Assembly (NCBI GenBank): GCA_937883945.1
Contig: CAKZXY010000080.1
Coordinates: forward strand, 1-37,510
Source: an uncultured Clavibacter sp.
GTDB taxonomy: Bacteria; Actinomycetota; Actinomycetes; Nanopelagicales; Nanopelagicaceae
Direction: 5' to 3'
Length of the DNA: 37,510 bases
The first letter of the stretch is position 1. The number at the start of each line of letters is the position of its first letter. Shown here one piece after another: positions 19,705 to 28,340 of the stretch. The translations under genes were made by a program, and so were the position numbers. A model generated the notes under the pieces. That model was not told the DNA's origin, ran no database searches, and saw nothing but the letters and a program-made list of their open reading frames with translations.

Positions 19705-20522
19705 GTAACGCTGTAGCAATTGCAGATGCCAGAGCTAATCGCACCGGCCATCAAATCTATGCTGGGCGCTCAAGAGCAATTATTGAAAGATCTCTTATTG
19801 CTCTGCGCTCCTCAACTTGGGTTCCAATTGCTACTGGCTTTGTTGAGCCAGTGCTCTATTTGCTTGCTTTTGGCTATGGAATGGGCGAGCTCATTGGCAA
19901 TGTCACTTTGGGAGATAAAACTATTGATTACACCGTTTTTATCGCCCCAGGATTGCTGGCAACTAGCGCCATGAATGGAGCTATATATGACTCAACATGG
20001 AATGTTTTCTTTAAATTAAACGAGAGCAAGCTCTACCAAGGAATGCTGGCAACCCCACTTGGTCCACTAGATGTTGCACTTGGCGAGATAACTTGGGCTC
20101 TACTTCGTGGTTTGAGTTATGCCATTGCCTTCCTTGCTATTACCGCCCCTCTTGGTTTAGTTCCTGGCGTATCTGCTCTTCTAGCAATACCTGCAGCTGT
20201 GTTTATTGCTTTCGGTTTTGCCTCCTTTGGTATGGCTATTACCTCTTACTTTAAAACCTACCAACAGATGGGCATGATAAATATTGTTGTTTTACCTCTA
20301 TTTCTATTCTCTGGTTCTCTCTATCCAATCTCGGTTTATCCTGATTGGTTAGAGTTTTTAATTCAGTTAATGCCTTCCTGGCATGGTATTGAATTGGTAC
20401 GTAATGTTTGGTTTGGTGATTTAGATTCAGGAACTTTGCTTCACATTTCTTATTTTGTAGTAATGATTATCTGTGGACTTTATTTCACAACACGAAGACT
20501 TCGTGATTTATTCATGCGATAA
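19701..20522 (+). CDS. ABC-2 type permease, second subunit
   Basis: It has 273 residues, six membrane spans and the ABC-2 motif FLFSGSLYPI near residue 210. The N-terminal cytoplasmic stretch carries RSRAIIERSLIALR, an interface-helix-like amphipathic segment. It is the last gene of the exporter operon; a consensus promoter for the next gene starts 22 bp after its stop. Confidence 0.9.
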   Translation: MSNAVAIADARANRTGHQIYAGRSRAIIERSLIALRSSTWVPIATGFVEPVLYLLAFGYGMGELIGNVTLGDKTIDYTVFIAPGLLATSAMNGAIYDSTWNVFFKLNESKLYQGMLATPLGPLDVALGEITWALLRGLSYAIAFLAITAPLGLVPGVSALLAIPAAVFIAFGFASFGMAITSYFKTYQQMGMINIVVLPLFLFSGSLYPISVYPDWLEFLIQLMPSWHGIELVRNVWFGDLDSGTLLHISYFVVMIICGLYFTTRRLRDLFMR

Positions 20523-20544
20523 ACACGCATGAAATACCTATCTG

Positions 20545-20573
20545 TTGACGCAAACTTGAGGGCAGGGTAGAGT
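20545..20573 (+). promoter_or_regulatory. Sigma-70 type promoter of the aminotransferase gene
   Basis: TTGACG (20545-20550), a 17-bp spacer and TAGAGT (20568-20573) form the best -35/-10 pair noticed in the window. A start near 20580 gives a leader of about 46 nt, so this gene differs from the leaderless majority. Confidence 0.7.
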
Positions 20574-20617
20574 TCGGGAAAGTTTGATTAACGAATAGGG
20601 GCGTGGTACCAACAAAT

Positions 20618-20633
20618 CGGATCTAATGATCCG
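20618..20633 (+). promoter_or_regulatory. Perfect inverted repeat spanning the aminotransferase start codon
   Basis: CGGATC, a TAAT loop and GATCCG form a perfect 6-bp hairpin. ATG 20626 occupies the end of the loop and the first base of the 3' arm. It could mask the start codon in the mRNA, act as a DNA operator, or lie simply in the leader if translation starts at the in-frame ATG 20659. Confidence 0.45.
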
Positions 20634-22053
20634 TATTTGGGAAGTCCAAACCAATCCCATGTTCAATAAAACTCATCACCCAGAAACATTTAGATCTACT
20701 CCTCATACATTTAAACCAGTCTCTCCTAAACGCATCAGTGAGCTATTGGAGATAGAGAAAGATAAGTTTTCAAAACTTGCTCCGGAATCTGGCGTTGAAA
20801 ATAGGCGTGCCTCTCAAGTCACTCCAAAGGGTGTAGCTTCAAGTTTCCAACACTGGGATCCCTACCCAATTTCAATTGTTGCCGCCAAAGGGGCATGGCT
20901 AACCGATGTCGATGGTCGCCAGATGCTCGATCTCTCAATGGGCTTTGGAGCTCTTCTAGTCGGCCACTTAAATGAAGAGGTAGTTAAAGAGGCCCATGCC
21001 ACTTTAGATGTTGGAACTCTATTTGCCACTCCATCGCCTATCACTAGAACTGGGGCTGAAATTATCTGCCGCAGATTTGGCCTAGATATGGTCCGCTTTG
21101 CAAACTCGGGTACCGAGGCAACTATGTATGCCTTAAGAACGGCAAGGGCGGCTACTGGAAAACTTGGCGTTATAAAAATTGAGGGTGGATATCACGGTTC
21201 ATATGACTCTCTAATGGTTTCGGTAAAACCAGATATCTCACTTGCAGGCGATGCCAACTCACCAAAGGCAGTTCCACTTGAAGCCGTTGTGCCAGGTGAT
21301 GTCTGGGTGGTTCCATATAACGATGCTGAGGCAATTGAGCGAGTATTGAAAAAGGATGCAGATAAAATTGCCTGTGTATTTATGGAGCCAGTTCTAGAAA
21401 ATATTGGAATTGTTCTTCCAGATCTTGGTTATTTGGAGAGAGTGCGCGAGCTCTGTGATCAATATGGAGTATTACTAGTATTTGATGAAGTTAAAACTGG
21501 ACTGACTGCAGGTCCGCAAGGCGCTGCGCAACGCCTTGGAGTTAAGCCTGATCTAATCGCTATCGCTAAATCAATTGGTGGCGGTATTCCAGTTGCAGCC
21601 TTTGGCGGTAAAAGGGAATATATGGAAGTTGTCGTCAATGGAAAACATAACCATCTTGGAACATTTAACGGCCATTACTTAGCTATGGCGGGAATTAGAG
21701 CAACAGATCGCATCTGCACCCCTGAGGCGCTTAAGAAATCTGAAGATTTAAATAGGGATGCGTTAGGCAAAATTGCTGAGATTATCAATGAGTATGAAAT
21801 TCCAGCCCATACCGTTGGTTTTGGAGTTAAGGGCTGTATTACTTGGTCTGCAAGCCCAGTTCGAAACTATCGTGATTACAAAGCCACAGACTTTGATATT
21901 GCAGAACTATCCTTCTTCTGGTCGTTAAATAGAAATGTAATGACCCCACCAGGACTTGATGAGCAATGGTTGATCTCTCTAGCCCATGGCCAGCGTGAGA
22001 TAGATATTATCGTTGGAGATTTCTTAGAGTTTGCTAAAGCACTTCGCGCTTAA
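20626..22053 (+). CDS. Class III pyridoxal-phosphate aminotransferase (HemL/omega-aminotransferase-like)
   Basis: It has 475 residues (464 from ATG 20659). SGTEATMYALRTAR (161-174) binds the PLP phosphate, YHGSYDS is at 189-195, LLVFDEVKTG (283-292) gives the PLP-pairing Asp287, and AIAKSIGGGIP places the Schiff-base lysine at about 315. The pattern is close to glutamate-1-semialdehyde aminomutase. However, that enzyme belongs with a glutamyl-tRNA heme pathway not seen here, and the longer N-terminus and neighbouring polyamine transporter make an aminotransferase acting on an amine or amino acid equally likely. The stop overlaps the convergent kinase stop by 4 nt (TTAA). Confidence 0.85.
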   Translation: MIRIWEVQTNPMFNKTHHPETFRSTPHTFKPVSPKRISELLEIEKDKFSKLAPESGVENRRASQVTPKGVASSFQHWDPYPISIVAAKGAWLTDVDGRQMLDLSMGFGALLVGHLNEEVVKEAHATLDVGTLFATPSPITRTGAEIICRRFGLDMVRFANSGTEATMYALRTARAATGKLGVIKIEGGYHGSYDSLMVSVKPDISLAGDANSPKAVPLEAVVPGDVWVVPYNDAEAIERVLKKDADKIACVFMEPVLENIGIVLPDLGYLERVRELCDQYGVLLVFDEVKTGLTAGPQGAAQRLGVKPDLIAIAKSIGGGIPVAAFGGKREYMEVVVNGKHNHLGTFNGHYLAMAGIRATDRICTPEALKKSEDLNRDALGKIAEIINEYEIPAHTVGFGVKGCITWSASPVRNYRDYKATDFDIAELSFFWSLNRNVMTPPGLDEQWLISLAHGQREIDIIVGDFLEFAKALRA

Positions 22054-22817
22054 ACTCGATAGTAATGCTCTAAGTTCCAAGCCCTAACTCCACCTGCAAC
22101 GCCTGCGGTATTTGGCACTATAACTACATCATCACCCATGCGTTCTAAATCTATAGGGCGAATTAGTCTTGCATTTCCACCACCAATATATAGCCGATCC
22201 CATTTGAAAACTGGGCGAAGCTCTTCTACTAAAACTTTAATTCTTCGTGACCAAAATATTGTTCCAAGCCTCTTGCGCTCTTGTTCGCCAATCCAAGTGT
22301 CATAAGTTGTTGCCCTGCGCACTGTGGCATGGGAGAGCTCAAAGTGTGGCGTTAGCTTTCCGCCGTAAAAAATAGCAAAGCCAAGACCAGTTCCTAAAGT
22401 AATAACCACTTCATACCCGGAGCCAGTTATGATTCCTGCGCCATGAACTTCAGCATCATTTAAAACTAAAGTTGGAACATTTAGTTTTGTTGAGATTGCT
22501 TCTCGGGCATCAAAGCCAGACCAGAGTTCTGCACTCTCTAAATCGATTTTTGTGCGCGGACCACTCTTTGTTATGTAATGCGGGGTTGAGATAACAACAC
22601 CATTTCGAATCATTCCTGGCATTCCGATTGTGGCGCGATAAGCCTTTGGAAGTCCGGATGCAATTTCGGCGATGGTTTCGACAAAAGTTGCTGGAGGAAG
22701 CGGATAGGGCGTTGGGATTCTATTTGGCTTGGAGTGCATGGTTCCTGAACTATCAAGAACACAGCTTTTTAGATAGAGGCCCCCGCAATCAATCGAGAGC
22801 GTAAGGTTCTCATCCAT
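22050..22817 (-). CDS. ROK-family sugar kinase, polyphosphate-glucokinase-like
   Basis: It has 255 residues from ATG 22817. An N-terminal phosphate loop SIDCGGLYLKS is followed by GMPGMIRNGVV, the catalytic LNDAEVHGAG, and TLGTGLGFAIFYGG with FELSHATVR, as in PpgK. Actinobacterial PpgK phosphorylates glucose with polyphosphate or ATP. The usual DIGGSGIK and ELGH motifs are altered to DCGGLYLK and ELSH, so the substrate may differ. ATG 22817 with GGGGGAAG about 8 nt upstream is preferred to the in-frame GTG 22835. It is transcribed toward the aminotransferase and away from the transporter operon. Confidence 0.75.
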   Translation of the reverse strand: MDENLTLSIDCGGLYLKSCVLDSSGTMHSKPNRIPTPYPLPPATFVETIAEIASGLPKAYRATIGMPGMIRNGVVISTPHYITKSGPRTKIDLESAELWSGFDAREAISTKLNVPTLVLNDAEVHGAGIITGSGYEVVITLGTGLGFAIFYGGKLTPHFELSHATVRRATTYDTWIGEQERKRLGTIFWSRRIKVLVEELRPVFKWDRLYIGGGNARLIRPIDLERMGDDVVIVPNTAGVAGGVRAWNLEHYYRV

Positions 22818-22870
22818 CCCGCTATCTTCCCCCACTTAGAAATCTTTGCCAAATATTTATCAAAACCCCC

Positions 22871-22898
22871 TTACAAAAGCAGCGCCACTAGATAGAGT
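22871..22898 (+). promoter_or_regulatory. Promoter of the polyamine transporter operon (leaderless)
   Basis: TTACAA (22871-22876), a 16-bp spacer and TAGAGT (22893-22898) are followed by six bases and the GTG start at 22905. Both elements can be seen, which strengthens the leaderless reading. Confidence 0.6.
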
Positions 22899-22904
22899 CT
22901 TTCT

Positions 22905-23927
22905 GTGGCTTTAATTGAGATTCGTAATCTGACGAAATCTTTTGGCAACCTCAAGGCCGTTGATGACATCTCTCTAGATATTCAATCAGGTGAATTCATC
23001 ACCTTGCTTGGACCATCTGGATCTGGCAAGACCACAGTACTTCGAATGATTGCGGGATTTGAAGATCCTGATGCTGGCTTAATTAAGTTAAATGGTGAAG
23101 ATATAACTCACCTTCCTCCTTTTGATCGTGATGTTAATACTGTGTTTCAAGATTATGCTCTTTTCCCTCATATGAGCGTGCAAGAAAATGTTGAATATGG
23201 GTTAAGAACGAGAAAGGTTCCTAAAGCTGAAAGAGCTAAGCAAGCCATAGCAGCTATTGCTTCGGTAAAGCTTGAAGAAACTGTCAATCGTTTACCACAT
23301 CAACTCTCTGGTGGTCAGAGACAGAGAATTGCTCTGGCTCGAGCTTTAGTTTTAAGGCCGCGAGTACTACTACTAGATGAACCACTTGGCGCACTTGATA
23401 GACAACTTAGGGAAGAAATGCAGGTTGAATTAAAAAAGATTCAACGTGATGCTGGAATAACATTTGTTTTTGTCACTCATGATCAGGAAGAGGCGATGAG
23501 AATGAGTGATCGTATTGTTGTGTTTAACTCTGGGCGCATAGAACAAGTTGGAACTCCGGAGCAGGTTTATGAAGAACCACGAACTAACTTTGTAGCTGGT
23601 TTTCTAGGAACAGCAAACATTTTTACAGTTGATATGGCTAACAAGTTATTAGGGGCTTCAAGCACAGTAAGTATTAGGCCAGAGCGAATCAGATTAGAGG
23701 CTCTTGGGACAAAGATTGATAAGGGTGAGACTTCGATAGTTGGAAGGATTCATGAGGCTGCATTTGTTGGTGCGAATACTATTTATATTATCGAAACAGA
23801 ATTTGGGATGAAGTTAACAGTTAGGAAAACAAATACAGAATTGCTGGGACAGGACAATAGTTTTGTCGCTGGCGATCAGGTAATGGCCGTTTGGCGAAAT
23901 AGCCATGTGGCTCAGATACCTGTTTAG
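22905..23927 (+). CDS. potA: Polyamine-type ABC importer ATPase
   Basis: It energises uptake by the PotB/PotC-like permeases. It has 340 residues. Walker A is GPSGSGKTT (36-44), signature LSGGQRQR (134-141), Walker B VLLLDEPLGALD (154-165), and the switch His is in VTHDQEEAM. A C-terminal TOBE-like domain from about 250 has SIRPERIRLE. This matches the PotA/CysA/MalK class; the downstream genes make PotA the best fit. The start is GTG 22905, leaderless. Confidence 0.9.
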   Translation: MALIEIRNLTKSFGNLKAVDDISLDIQSGEFITLLGPSGSGKTTVLRMIAGFEDPDAGLIKLNGEDITHLPPFDRDVNTVFQDYALFPHMSVQENVEYGLRTRKVPKAERAKQAIAAIASVKLEETVNRLPHQLSGGQRQRIALARALVLRPRVLLLDEPLGALDRQLREEMQVELKKIQRDAGITFVFVTHDQEEAMRMSDRIVVFNSGRIEQVGTPEQVYEEPRTNFVAGFLGTANIFTVDMANKLLGASSTVSIRPERIRLEALGTKIDKGETSIVGRIHEAAFVGANTIYIIETEFGMKLTVRKTNTELLGQDNSFVAGDQVMAVWRNSHVAQIPV

Positions 23928-23957
23928 TGCTGACTCGAGTCACACGAAAGGAAGAAA

Positions 23958-25130
23958 ATGAAGGGGAAGAAACTAGCAATACTTAGCGCTCTATCCGCCT
24001 CTGTCTTGATCATCAGTGGATGTTCATCAGGAAGCGATGAGAGCTCTGGGGTTGAAATTGAAGTGCCCGATGTCCCAATGCATGAAGCAATGGGAGAGTT
24101 TGAGGGCGAATTAAATATCGTTAACTGGTCAGGCTTTGTTGAACCAGCCTGGACAGATAAATTCACAGCTGATACTGGATGCAAAGTTAATCCTCGCGTT
24201 GCAGGTACCAGCGATGAAATGGTTACCTTGATGCGAACTGGTCAATATGACATCGTTTCTGCATCAGGTGATGCCGCTCTAAGGCTTATCGTCGGTGGCG
24301 ATGTACAGCCATTAAATCTTGACTTAATTCCTAACTTCAGCGATGACATTGCCGCTGGTATGAAGGGAAATATTTACGACACAGTAAATGGAAAGCCTTA
24401 CGGTGTTCCAATTGGTCGTGGAGCTAACCTGCTTCAATACAACGAAGATGTAACCGGTGGAGCGCCAGAGAGTTGGGATGTTGTCTGGGAGCTAGATACT
24501 CCTTATAAGGGCAAGATCACTGCTTACGACGCACCTATCTATATTGCTGATGCAGCTGTCTATTTGATGTATCACAAGCCAGAGCTAGGAATAAAGAATC
24601 CTTATGCTCTAGATAAAACACAGTTAGCTGCTGCTATCGATCTATTGAAGCAACAGAATAAGGTTATTGGTGAGTACTGGTCAGATCCAGTAGCCCAGAT
24701 AACTTCTTATGTTGGTGGCAATACTGTGGTTGGTACTTCATGGGAAGTTCTTCGTAAGTTTGCAGCTCAAGACAACCTAAAGACAACGCTTCCAGTTGAA
24801 GGTTCAACTGGTTGGTTTGACTCATGGTTGGTTAGCTCAACTACTAAGAACATCAACTGTGCCTATGCTTGGATGGATTACACCAGCAAGCCAGATGTAA
24901 ATGGCGCTATCGCTGTTAACTTCGGTATGGCACCAGCAAACGTCGCATTCTGCGCTTCCAGCCCTGAGGCTCAAGCTCACTGCGACACCTTCTTTGCAGA
25001 AGATGAAGAGTTTTTCAAGAGAATTTGGCCTTGGACAACTCCGATTGAAACCTGCGTTGATGGTCGAAAAGACGTTAAGTGCACTAGCTTCCAAGAGTGG
25101 ACTAACGCCTGGGCAACCGTTAAAGGTTGA
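23958..25130 (+). CDS. potD: Extracellular polyamine-type solute-binding lipoprotein
   Basis: It has 390 residues. The lipoprotein signal peptide ends in IISGC with the acylated Cys22, so it is tethered on the outer face of the membrane. The mature part begins with a Ser/Gly/acidic linker, then LNIVNWSGFVEPAWTDKF, a segment typical of the spermidine/putrescine-binding PotD/PotF class, and contains Trp and acidic residues suited to amine binding. The exact ligand is unproven. AAAGGAAG 3 nt before the ATG is the strongest Shine-Dalgarno in the operon, suited to high output of the binding protein. A stable hairpin follows immediately after the stop. Confidence 0.88.
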   Translation: MKGKKLAILSALSASVLIISGCSSGSDESSGVEIEVPDVPMHEAMGEFEGELNIVNWSGFVEPAWTDKFTADTGCKVNPRVAGTSDEMVTLMRTGQYDIVSASGDAALRLIVGGDVQPLNLDLIPNFSDDIAAGMKGNIYDTVNGKPYGVPIGRGANLLQYNEDVTGGAPESWDVVWELDTPYKGKITAYDAPIYIADAAVYLMYHKPELGIKNPYALDKTQLAAAIDLLKQQNKVIGEYWSDPVAQITSYVGGNTVVGTSWEVLRKFAAQDNLKTTLPVEGSTGWFDSWLVSSTTKNINCAYAWMDYTSKPDVNGAIAVNFGMAPANVAFCASSPEAQAHCDTFFAEDEEFFKRIWPWTTPIETCVDGRKDVKCTSFQEWTNAWATVKG

Positions 25131-25136
25131 TAAATG

Positions 25137-25170
25137 TTGTGTGGGGGCCGAGAGATCGGCTCCCACACAA
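25137..25170 (+). promoter_or_regulatory. Stable intercistronic hairpin between potD and potB
   Basis: The arms TTGTGTGGGGGCCGA and TCGGCTCCCACACAA pair over 15 bp with one G-U, closed by a GAGA (GNRA-type) loop. No U-run follows, so it is not a standard terminator. As in other binding-protein operons, it probably protects the 3' end of the potA-potD mRNA or limits read-through, raising binding protein over permease. Confidence 0.75.
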
Positions 25171-25186
25171 ACTAATCAAAATAAAT

Positions 25187-26068
25187 ATGTCAACGAAATC
25201 AATCTATAAGGGCAGCCGACCAATCTCTTCCTTTTTGCTAAGAAAGCCAAAGGTTAGATTGATTTCTCTCTTGTCTCTTCCTATGACATGGATTGTTGGC
25301 GTTTACATAGTCTCACTTTTTCTCTTACTGATAACAGCTTTTTGGAATGTAGACCCATTTACTTCAAGAGTTAGACCTGGTTTCACTTTAGAGAACTTCA
25401 TAATGATCTTCACAGTACCTGCTTATATTGCTACCTCAATTCGTACTCTTTTTATTGCTCTATCAGTAACTGCTATCTGTGTTCTTCTCGCTGTTCCACT
25501 TGGGATTTATATGGCGAAGATTGCCAACCCGCGGCTACGTAATTTTCTTGCTGTTGCAATAACACTGCCCCTCTGGGCAGGATATTTAGTAAAAATAATT
25601 GCTATGCGACTGGTCTTTACTGAAGAGGGTTTCTTTAATTGGTTTATGGCTCCCTTTGGTATTCGCGGACCTGGATTCTCAATTCCAATCGTGATTTTAA
25701 CTCTTACTTATCTCTGGTTTCCTTATATGGCTCTTCCGGTATATACAGCTATTCGCCAGATCCCGCCAAATCTCTTCGATGCTTCAAGTGATATGGGGGC
25801 TAAGGGATTTACTACTGTTTACCGTGTTGTGATTCCACTTATTGTTCCAGCCATCATTGCAGGATCTGTCTTTACATTTTCATTGAGTTTAGGTGATTAT
25901 CTAGCCGCTCGCTTTACAGGCGGATCAACTCAGATGATTGGAAGCATTATTGCTGCAAATATCAACCTAAATCCTCCCGTTGCTGCTGCATATTCCATGA
26001 TTCCAATTGCTTTTGTAGTGATTTATCTTATGGTGGCAAGGCGCACTGGATCTTTGGAGCGAATGTAG
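25187..26068 (+). CDS. potB: Polyamine-type ABC importer permease, PotB-like
   Basis: It has 293 residues and six membrane spans. The cytoplasmic EAA-type loop that docks on the ATPase reads DASSDMGAKGFTTVYRVVIP around residues 200-220. I use ATG 25187. The open frame extends upstream to a TTG at 25127, but that segment would be encoded by the intercistronic hairpin and is highly unlikely to be protein. No Shine-Dalgarno precedes 25187; the A/U-rich upstream stretch may suffice. The stop is immediately followed by the potC ATG. Confidence 0.88.
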   Translation: MSTKSIYKGSRPISSFLLRKPKVRLISLLSLPMTWIVGVYIVSLFLLLITAFWNVDPFTSRVRPGFTLENFIMIFTVPAYIATSIRTLFIALSVTAICVLLAVPLGIYMAKIANPRLRNFLAVAITLPLWAGYLVKIIAMRLVFTEEGFFNWFMAPFGIRGPGFSIPIVILTLTYLWFPYMALPVYTAIRQIPPNLFDASSDMGAKGFTTVYRVVIPLIVPAIIAGSVFTFSLSLGDYLAARFTGGSTQMIGSIIAANINLNPPVAAAYSMIPIAFVVIYLMVARRTGSLERM

Positions 26069-26878
26069 ATGTTAAGGCTGTCAAGGTTGGCTCAAGTTGC
26101 ACTTGGGGCCGTAGTGCTCTCTATTTTATTCTTTATGTATACCCCGTTAATGGTTCTGATTCTAAATTCATTCAATGAGTCACAGATTTCAGGATGGCCA
26201 ATAGATAATTTCTCAACTAAGTGGTGGGAGTTTGCTCGAAGTTATCAACCAATTAGGGATGCGCTACTCAATTCAGCTCTTGTAGCAACGGGGGCCATGG
26301 TTATTGCTTCCGTGCTTGGAACGTTAGTTGCCTTTGCTATGAAGGGCTTCTCCTTCTTTGGTAGAGGCACTGTTAATATTTTGGTCGTTCTGCCTATTGC
26401 TCTTCCTGGAGTTGTAACAGGTGTTGCCTTTAGTAATACATATTCTAATTTCCTTACTCCAATGGGATTTAATATTGGTTACTTTGGAATGATTGTCGCT
26501 CACTCAACATTTTGCATAGTAATGGTTTTCAATAATGTCTTTGCACGCCTGCGCCGGATGAACCCGAACCTTCAAGAAGCTTCTGCTGATTTAGGAGCTG
26601 GCCTATGGCAGACCTTTAGGCTTGTTACATTTCCTCAATTTAGAACTTCTTTTGCTGCAGGAGCGTTATTAGCCTTTGCGCTAAGTTTTGATGAAGTTGT
26701 TGTAACTATTTTTACAGCTCCCCCTGGGGTAGATACCTTGCCGCTCTGGATATTGAAGGAAGTTGGCAGACCAAATCAAGCCAGCGTTGTAAATGTTGTT
26801 GCTACCGTTGTTATCTTGCTCTCCCTGATTCCGGTTTATATCTCCCAGCGACTTGCTAGAGCTCAAGAAAATGAGTGA
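26069..26878 (+). CDS. potC: Polyamine-type ABC importer permease, PotC-like
   Basis: It has 269 residues and six spans. The EAA loop is EASADLGAGLWQTFRLVTFP at about 170-190, with the following SFDEVVVTIF segment typical of PotC. ATG directly abuts the potB stop, so it is translated by coupling. It is the last gene of the operon; only 8 bp separate it from the convergent GDPD gene, and no hairpin terminator is visible there. Confidence 0.9.
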   Translation: MLRLSRLAQVALGAVVLSILFFMYTPLMVLILNSFNESQISGWPIDNFSTKWWEFARSYQPIRDALLNSALVATGAMVIASVLGTLVAFAMKGFSFFGRGTVNILVVLPIALPGVVTGVAFSNTYSNFLTPMGFNIGYFGMIVAHSTFCIVMVFNNVFARLRRMNPNLQEASADLGAGLWQTFRLVTFPQFRTSFAAGALLAFALSFDEVVVTIFTAPPGVDTLPLWILKEVGRPNQASVVNVVATVVILLSLIPVYISQRLARAQENE

Positions 26879-26886
26879 TAGATAAG

Positions 26887-27564
26887 TTATTTTTTTAGAA
26901 TTCGACTCGCACGCTTTGGACGATCAGTAATTACTCCATATATTTCTCTATTCTTTAACCACCTTAAGTCCTCTTTAGAGTTAACAGTCCATACATAAAT
27001 GCGATCAGCTTTGATGACTTTGATTAAAAATGGATAGCGCTTAAGTGTTGTTATGTTTAAAGCGATAAATCTAGATCTAGAAATTATGGCCCCTAAGCCA
27101 TACCTAATGACCTTTGCTGCAGTGATACCACTACGCCTCACTCGGCGAACTGCCAGGTAAGAAAAAGAGATAATAACAACCTCTATCCCAGCTCTCTCTA
27201 TCTCATCTTTATGTTGATTAATTAAATCTATAGTTTTCTTCTCAATAGCTCCACTGCTTAATACTGGATGCTTGGTTTCAATTAGAAGGTCTTTCTTAGA
27301 ATCAATTGCCATCACTAACAACTCTTTTAGAGTTAATGCATCTGCATCATTGATTAATTCTTGCGCAGTTAAACGTGAAACTAATTTGTAATTACCTGTA
27401 ATTCTCTTTGTATTTGCATCATGGAAGCAAATTACTTTCTTATCCTTTGTAAGCCTTACATCACATTCAAATCCATCAGCACCGGCTTCAATTGCTGCCT
27501 GATAGGCAACGCGAGTCATCTCGGGATACTTATGGCTATAACCCCTGTGGGCAAAGATTTTCAT
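26887..27564 (-). CDS. Glycerophosphodiester phosphodiesterase family protein (GDPD)
   Basis: It hydrolyses phosphodiesters of glycerol, releasing an alcohol and glycerol phosphate, or a related diester. It has 225 residues. The HRG catalytic triplet is at 6-8, with metal ligands Glu33 and Asp35 in FECDVRLT and FHDA at 47-50. The usual ENT after HRG is EMT here. No signal peptide is seen, so it acts in the cytosol or at the inner membrane face. It is the last gene of a five-gene operon and overlaps the glycosyltransferase by 4 nt. Its company of CDP-alcohol phosphotransferases suggests that its substrate is a phosphodiester made by this cluster. Confidence 0.85.
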   Translation of the reverse strand: MKIFAHRGYSHKYPEMTRVAYQAAIEAGADGFECDVRLTKDKKVICFHDANTKRITGNYKLVSRLTAQELINDADALTLKELLVMAIDSKKDLLIETKHPVLSSGAIEKKTIDLINQHKDEIERAGIEVVIISFSYLAVRRVRRSGITAAKVIRYGLGAIISRSRFIALNITTLKRYPFLIKVIKADRIYVWTVNSKEDLRWLKNREIYGVITDRPKRASRILKK

Positions 27565-28340
27565 CGCCCGATTATGAACCGGAGAGAGTTAATGATTCCG
27601 ACTCTACCCTTTCGAAATTTGAAGAGCTGTGACTTAATAAGAAAGAGAGCTCTAAAGATTGGAGCTAGCGGGCCAAAGACTCGAGTGAAAACCGCAGAGC
27701 GCGCCTTCAGATCTTTATCTGTTCCCCAACGACTTCCAGAACTATCAGAGGGGTGTATTGCTACTTTTATTGGCAGATAGACCCCTCTTAACCCCTTATT
27801 TAGGGCATCTGCGATGAAGATATATTCATCACCCAAGTAATTCTCAACTCCTGCTCCAAAATTCTCATCGAATTCAATACCTGCGCTACGAATCGACTCA
27901 ATTCTGATCATCATCTCATAGGTCGCAGCCTTTGCGGAGTTGTACTTACTAAGCTTATGAATTCTGCTTGGATAAACCTTTCGAAGTTTGCCAGATTCAT
28001 CAGAAGTTTGCGCAAGAATGATTGAACAGTCTGGGTGAGACTCAAAGTAGGAGATTAGCTCTGCTATGCCCTCTTCAATAAAGGTTATGTCATCATCTCC
28101 GAAGATAAGATATTTACCAGATGCATATTTGATCGCTGCATTTCGACTCTTGGCTACCCCTCGGCTCTTCAACTCAACAAGCTTTCCTTGGAGCTTTTCA
28201 GTGCTATAGCTAACCTCTTCGGGGTTCTGAACTAAGACAATTACTTCATGCTCCTTATTGCCTTTTGGATAATCAATATTGCGTATTCGGTCACTTAAGG
28301 TTGAGTAAGCAATCGTTAGAGCTACCTCATTCAATGTCAT
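27561..28340 (-). CDS. Family 2-like glycosyltransferase
   Basis: It has 259 residues from ATG 28340. The GT-A nucleotide-sugar site is visible: SRGVAKSRNAAIKYA followed by KYLIFGDDDITF, where the DDD triplet (82-84) binds the metal and sugar nucleotide. Toward the C-terminus GVENYLGDEYIF supplies an ED-type acceptor motif. The protein ends basic and hydrophobic (ALFLIKSQLFKFRK), suggesting membrane contact. An upstream in-frame ATG (28373) would overlap the neighbouring gene by 47 bp; 28340 overlaps by 14 bp and is preferred. The donor and acceptor are unknown. Confidence 0.8.
   Translation of the reverse strand: MTLNEVALTIAYSTLSDRIRNIDYPKGNKEHEVIVLVQNPEEVSYSTEKLQGKLVELKSRGVAKSRNAAIKYASGKYLIFGDDDITFIEEGIAELISYFESHPDCSIILAQTSDESGKLRKVYPSRIHKLSKYNSAKAATYEMMIRIESIRSAGIEFDENFGAGVENYLGDEYIFIADALNKGLRGVYLPIKVAIHPSDSSGSRWGTDKDLKARSAVFTRVFGPLAPIFRALFLIKSQLFKFRKGRVGIINSLRFIIGR

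Noticed and set aside
20574-20625. Riboswitch in the aminotransferase leader
   Set aside because: About 46 nt is too short for known amino-acid or cofactor riboswitches; only the start-codon hairpin is visible.
25127-25186. TTG-initiated N-terminal extension of the PotB-like permease
   Set aside because: The 20 codons would be encoded by the perfect intercistronic hairpin; ATG 25187 gives a normal permease N-terminus.
24837-25209. Three overlapping frames of 63-109 codons on both strands at the end of potD
   Set aside because: They are shadows of the potD codons; none has a start signal, and they conflict with the lipoprotein gene.
26879-26886. Intrinsic terminator between potC and the GDPD gene (T-run at about 26890)
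   Set aside because: The T-run has no stem-loop before it and belongs to the 3' codons of the GDPD gene.
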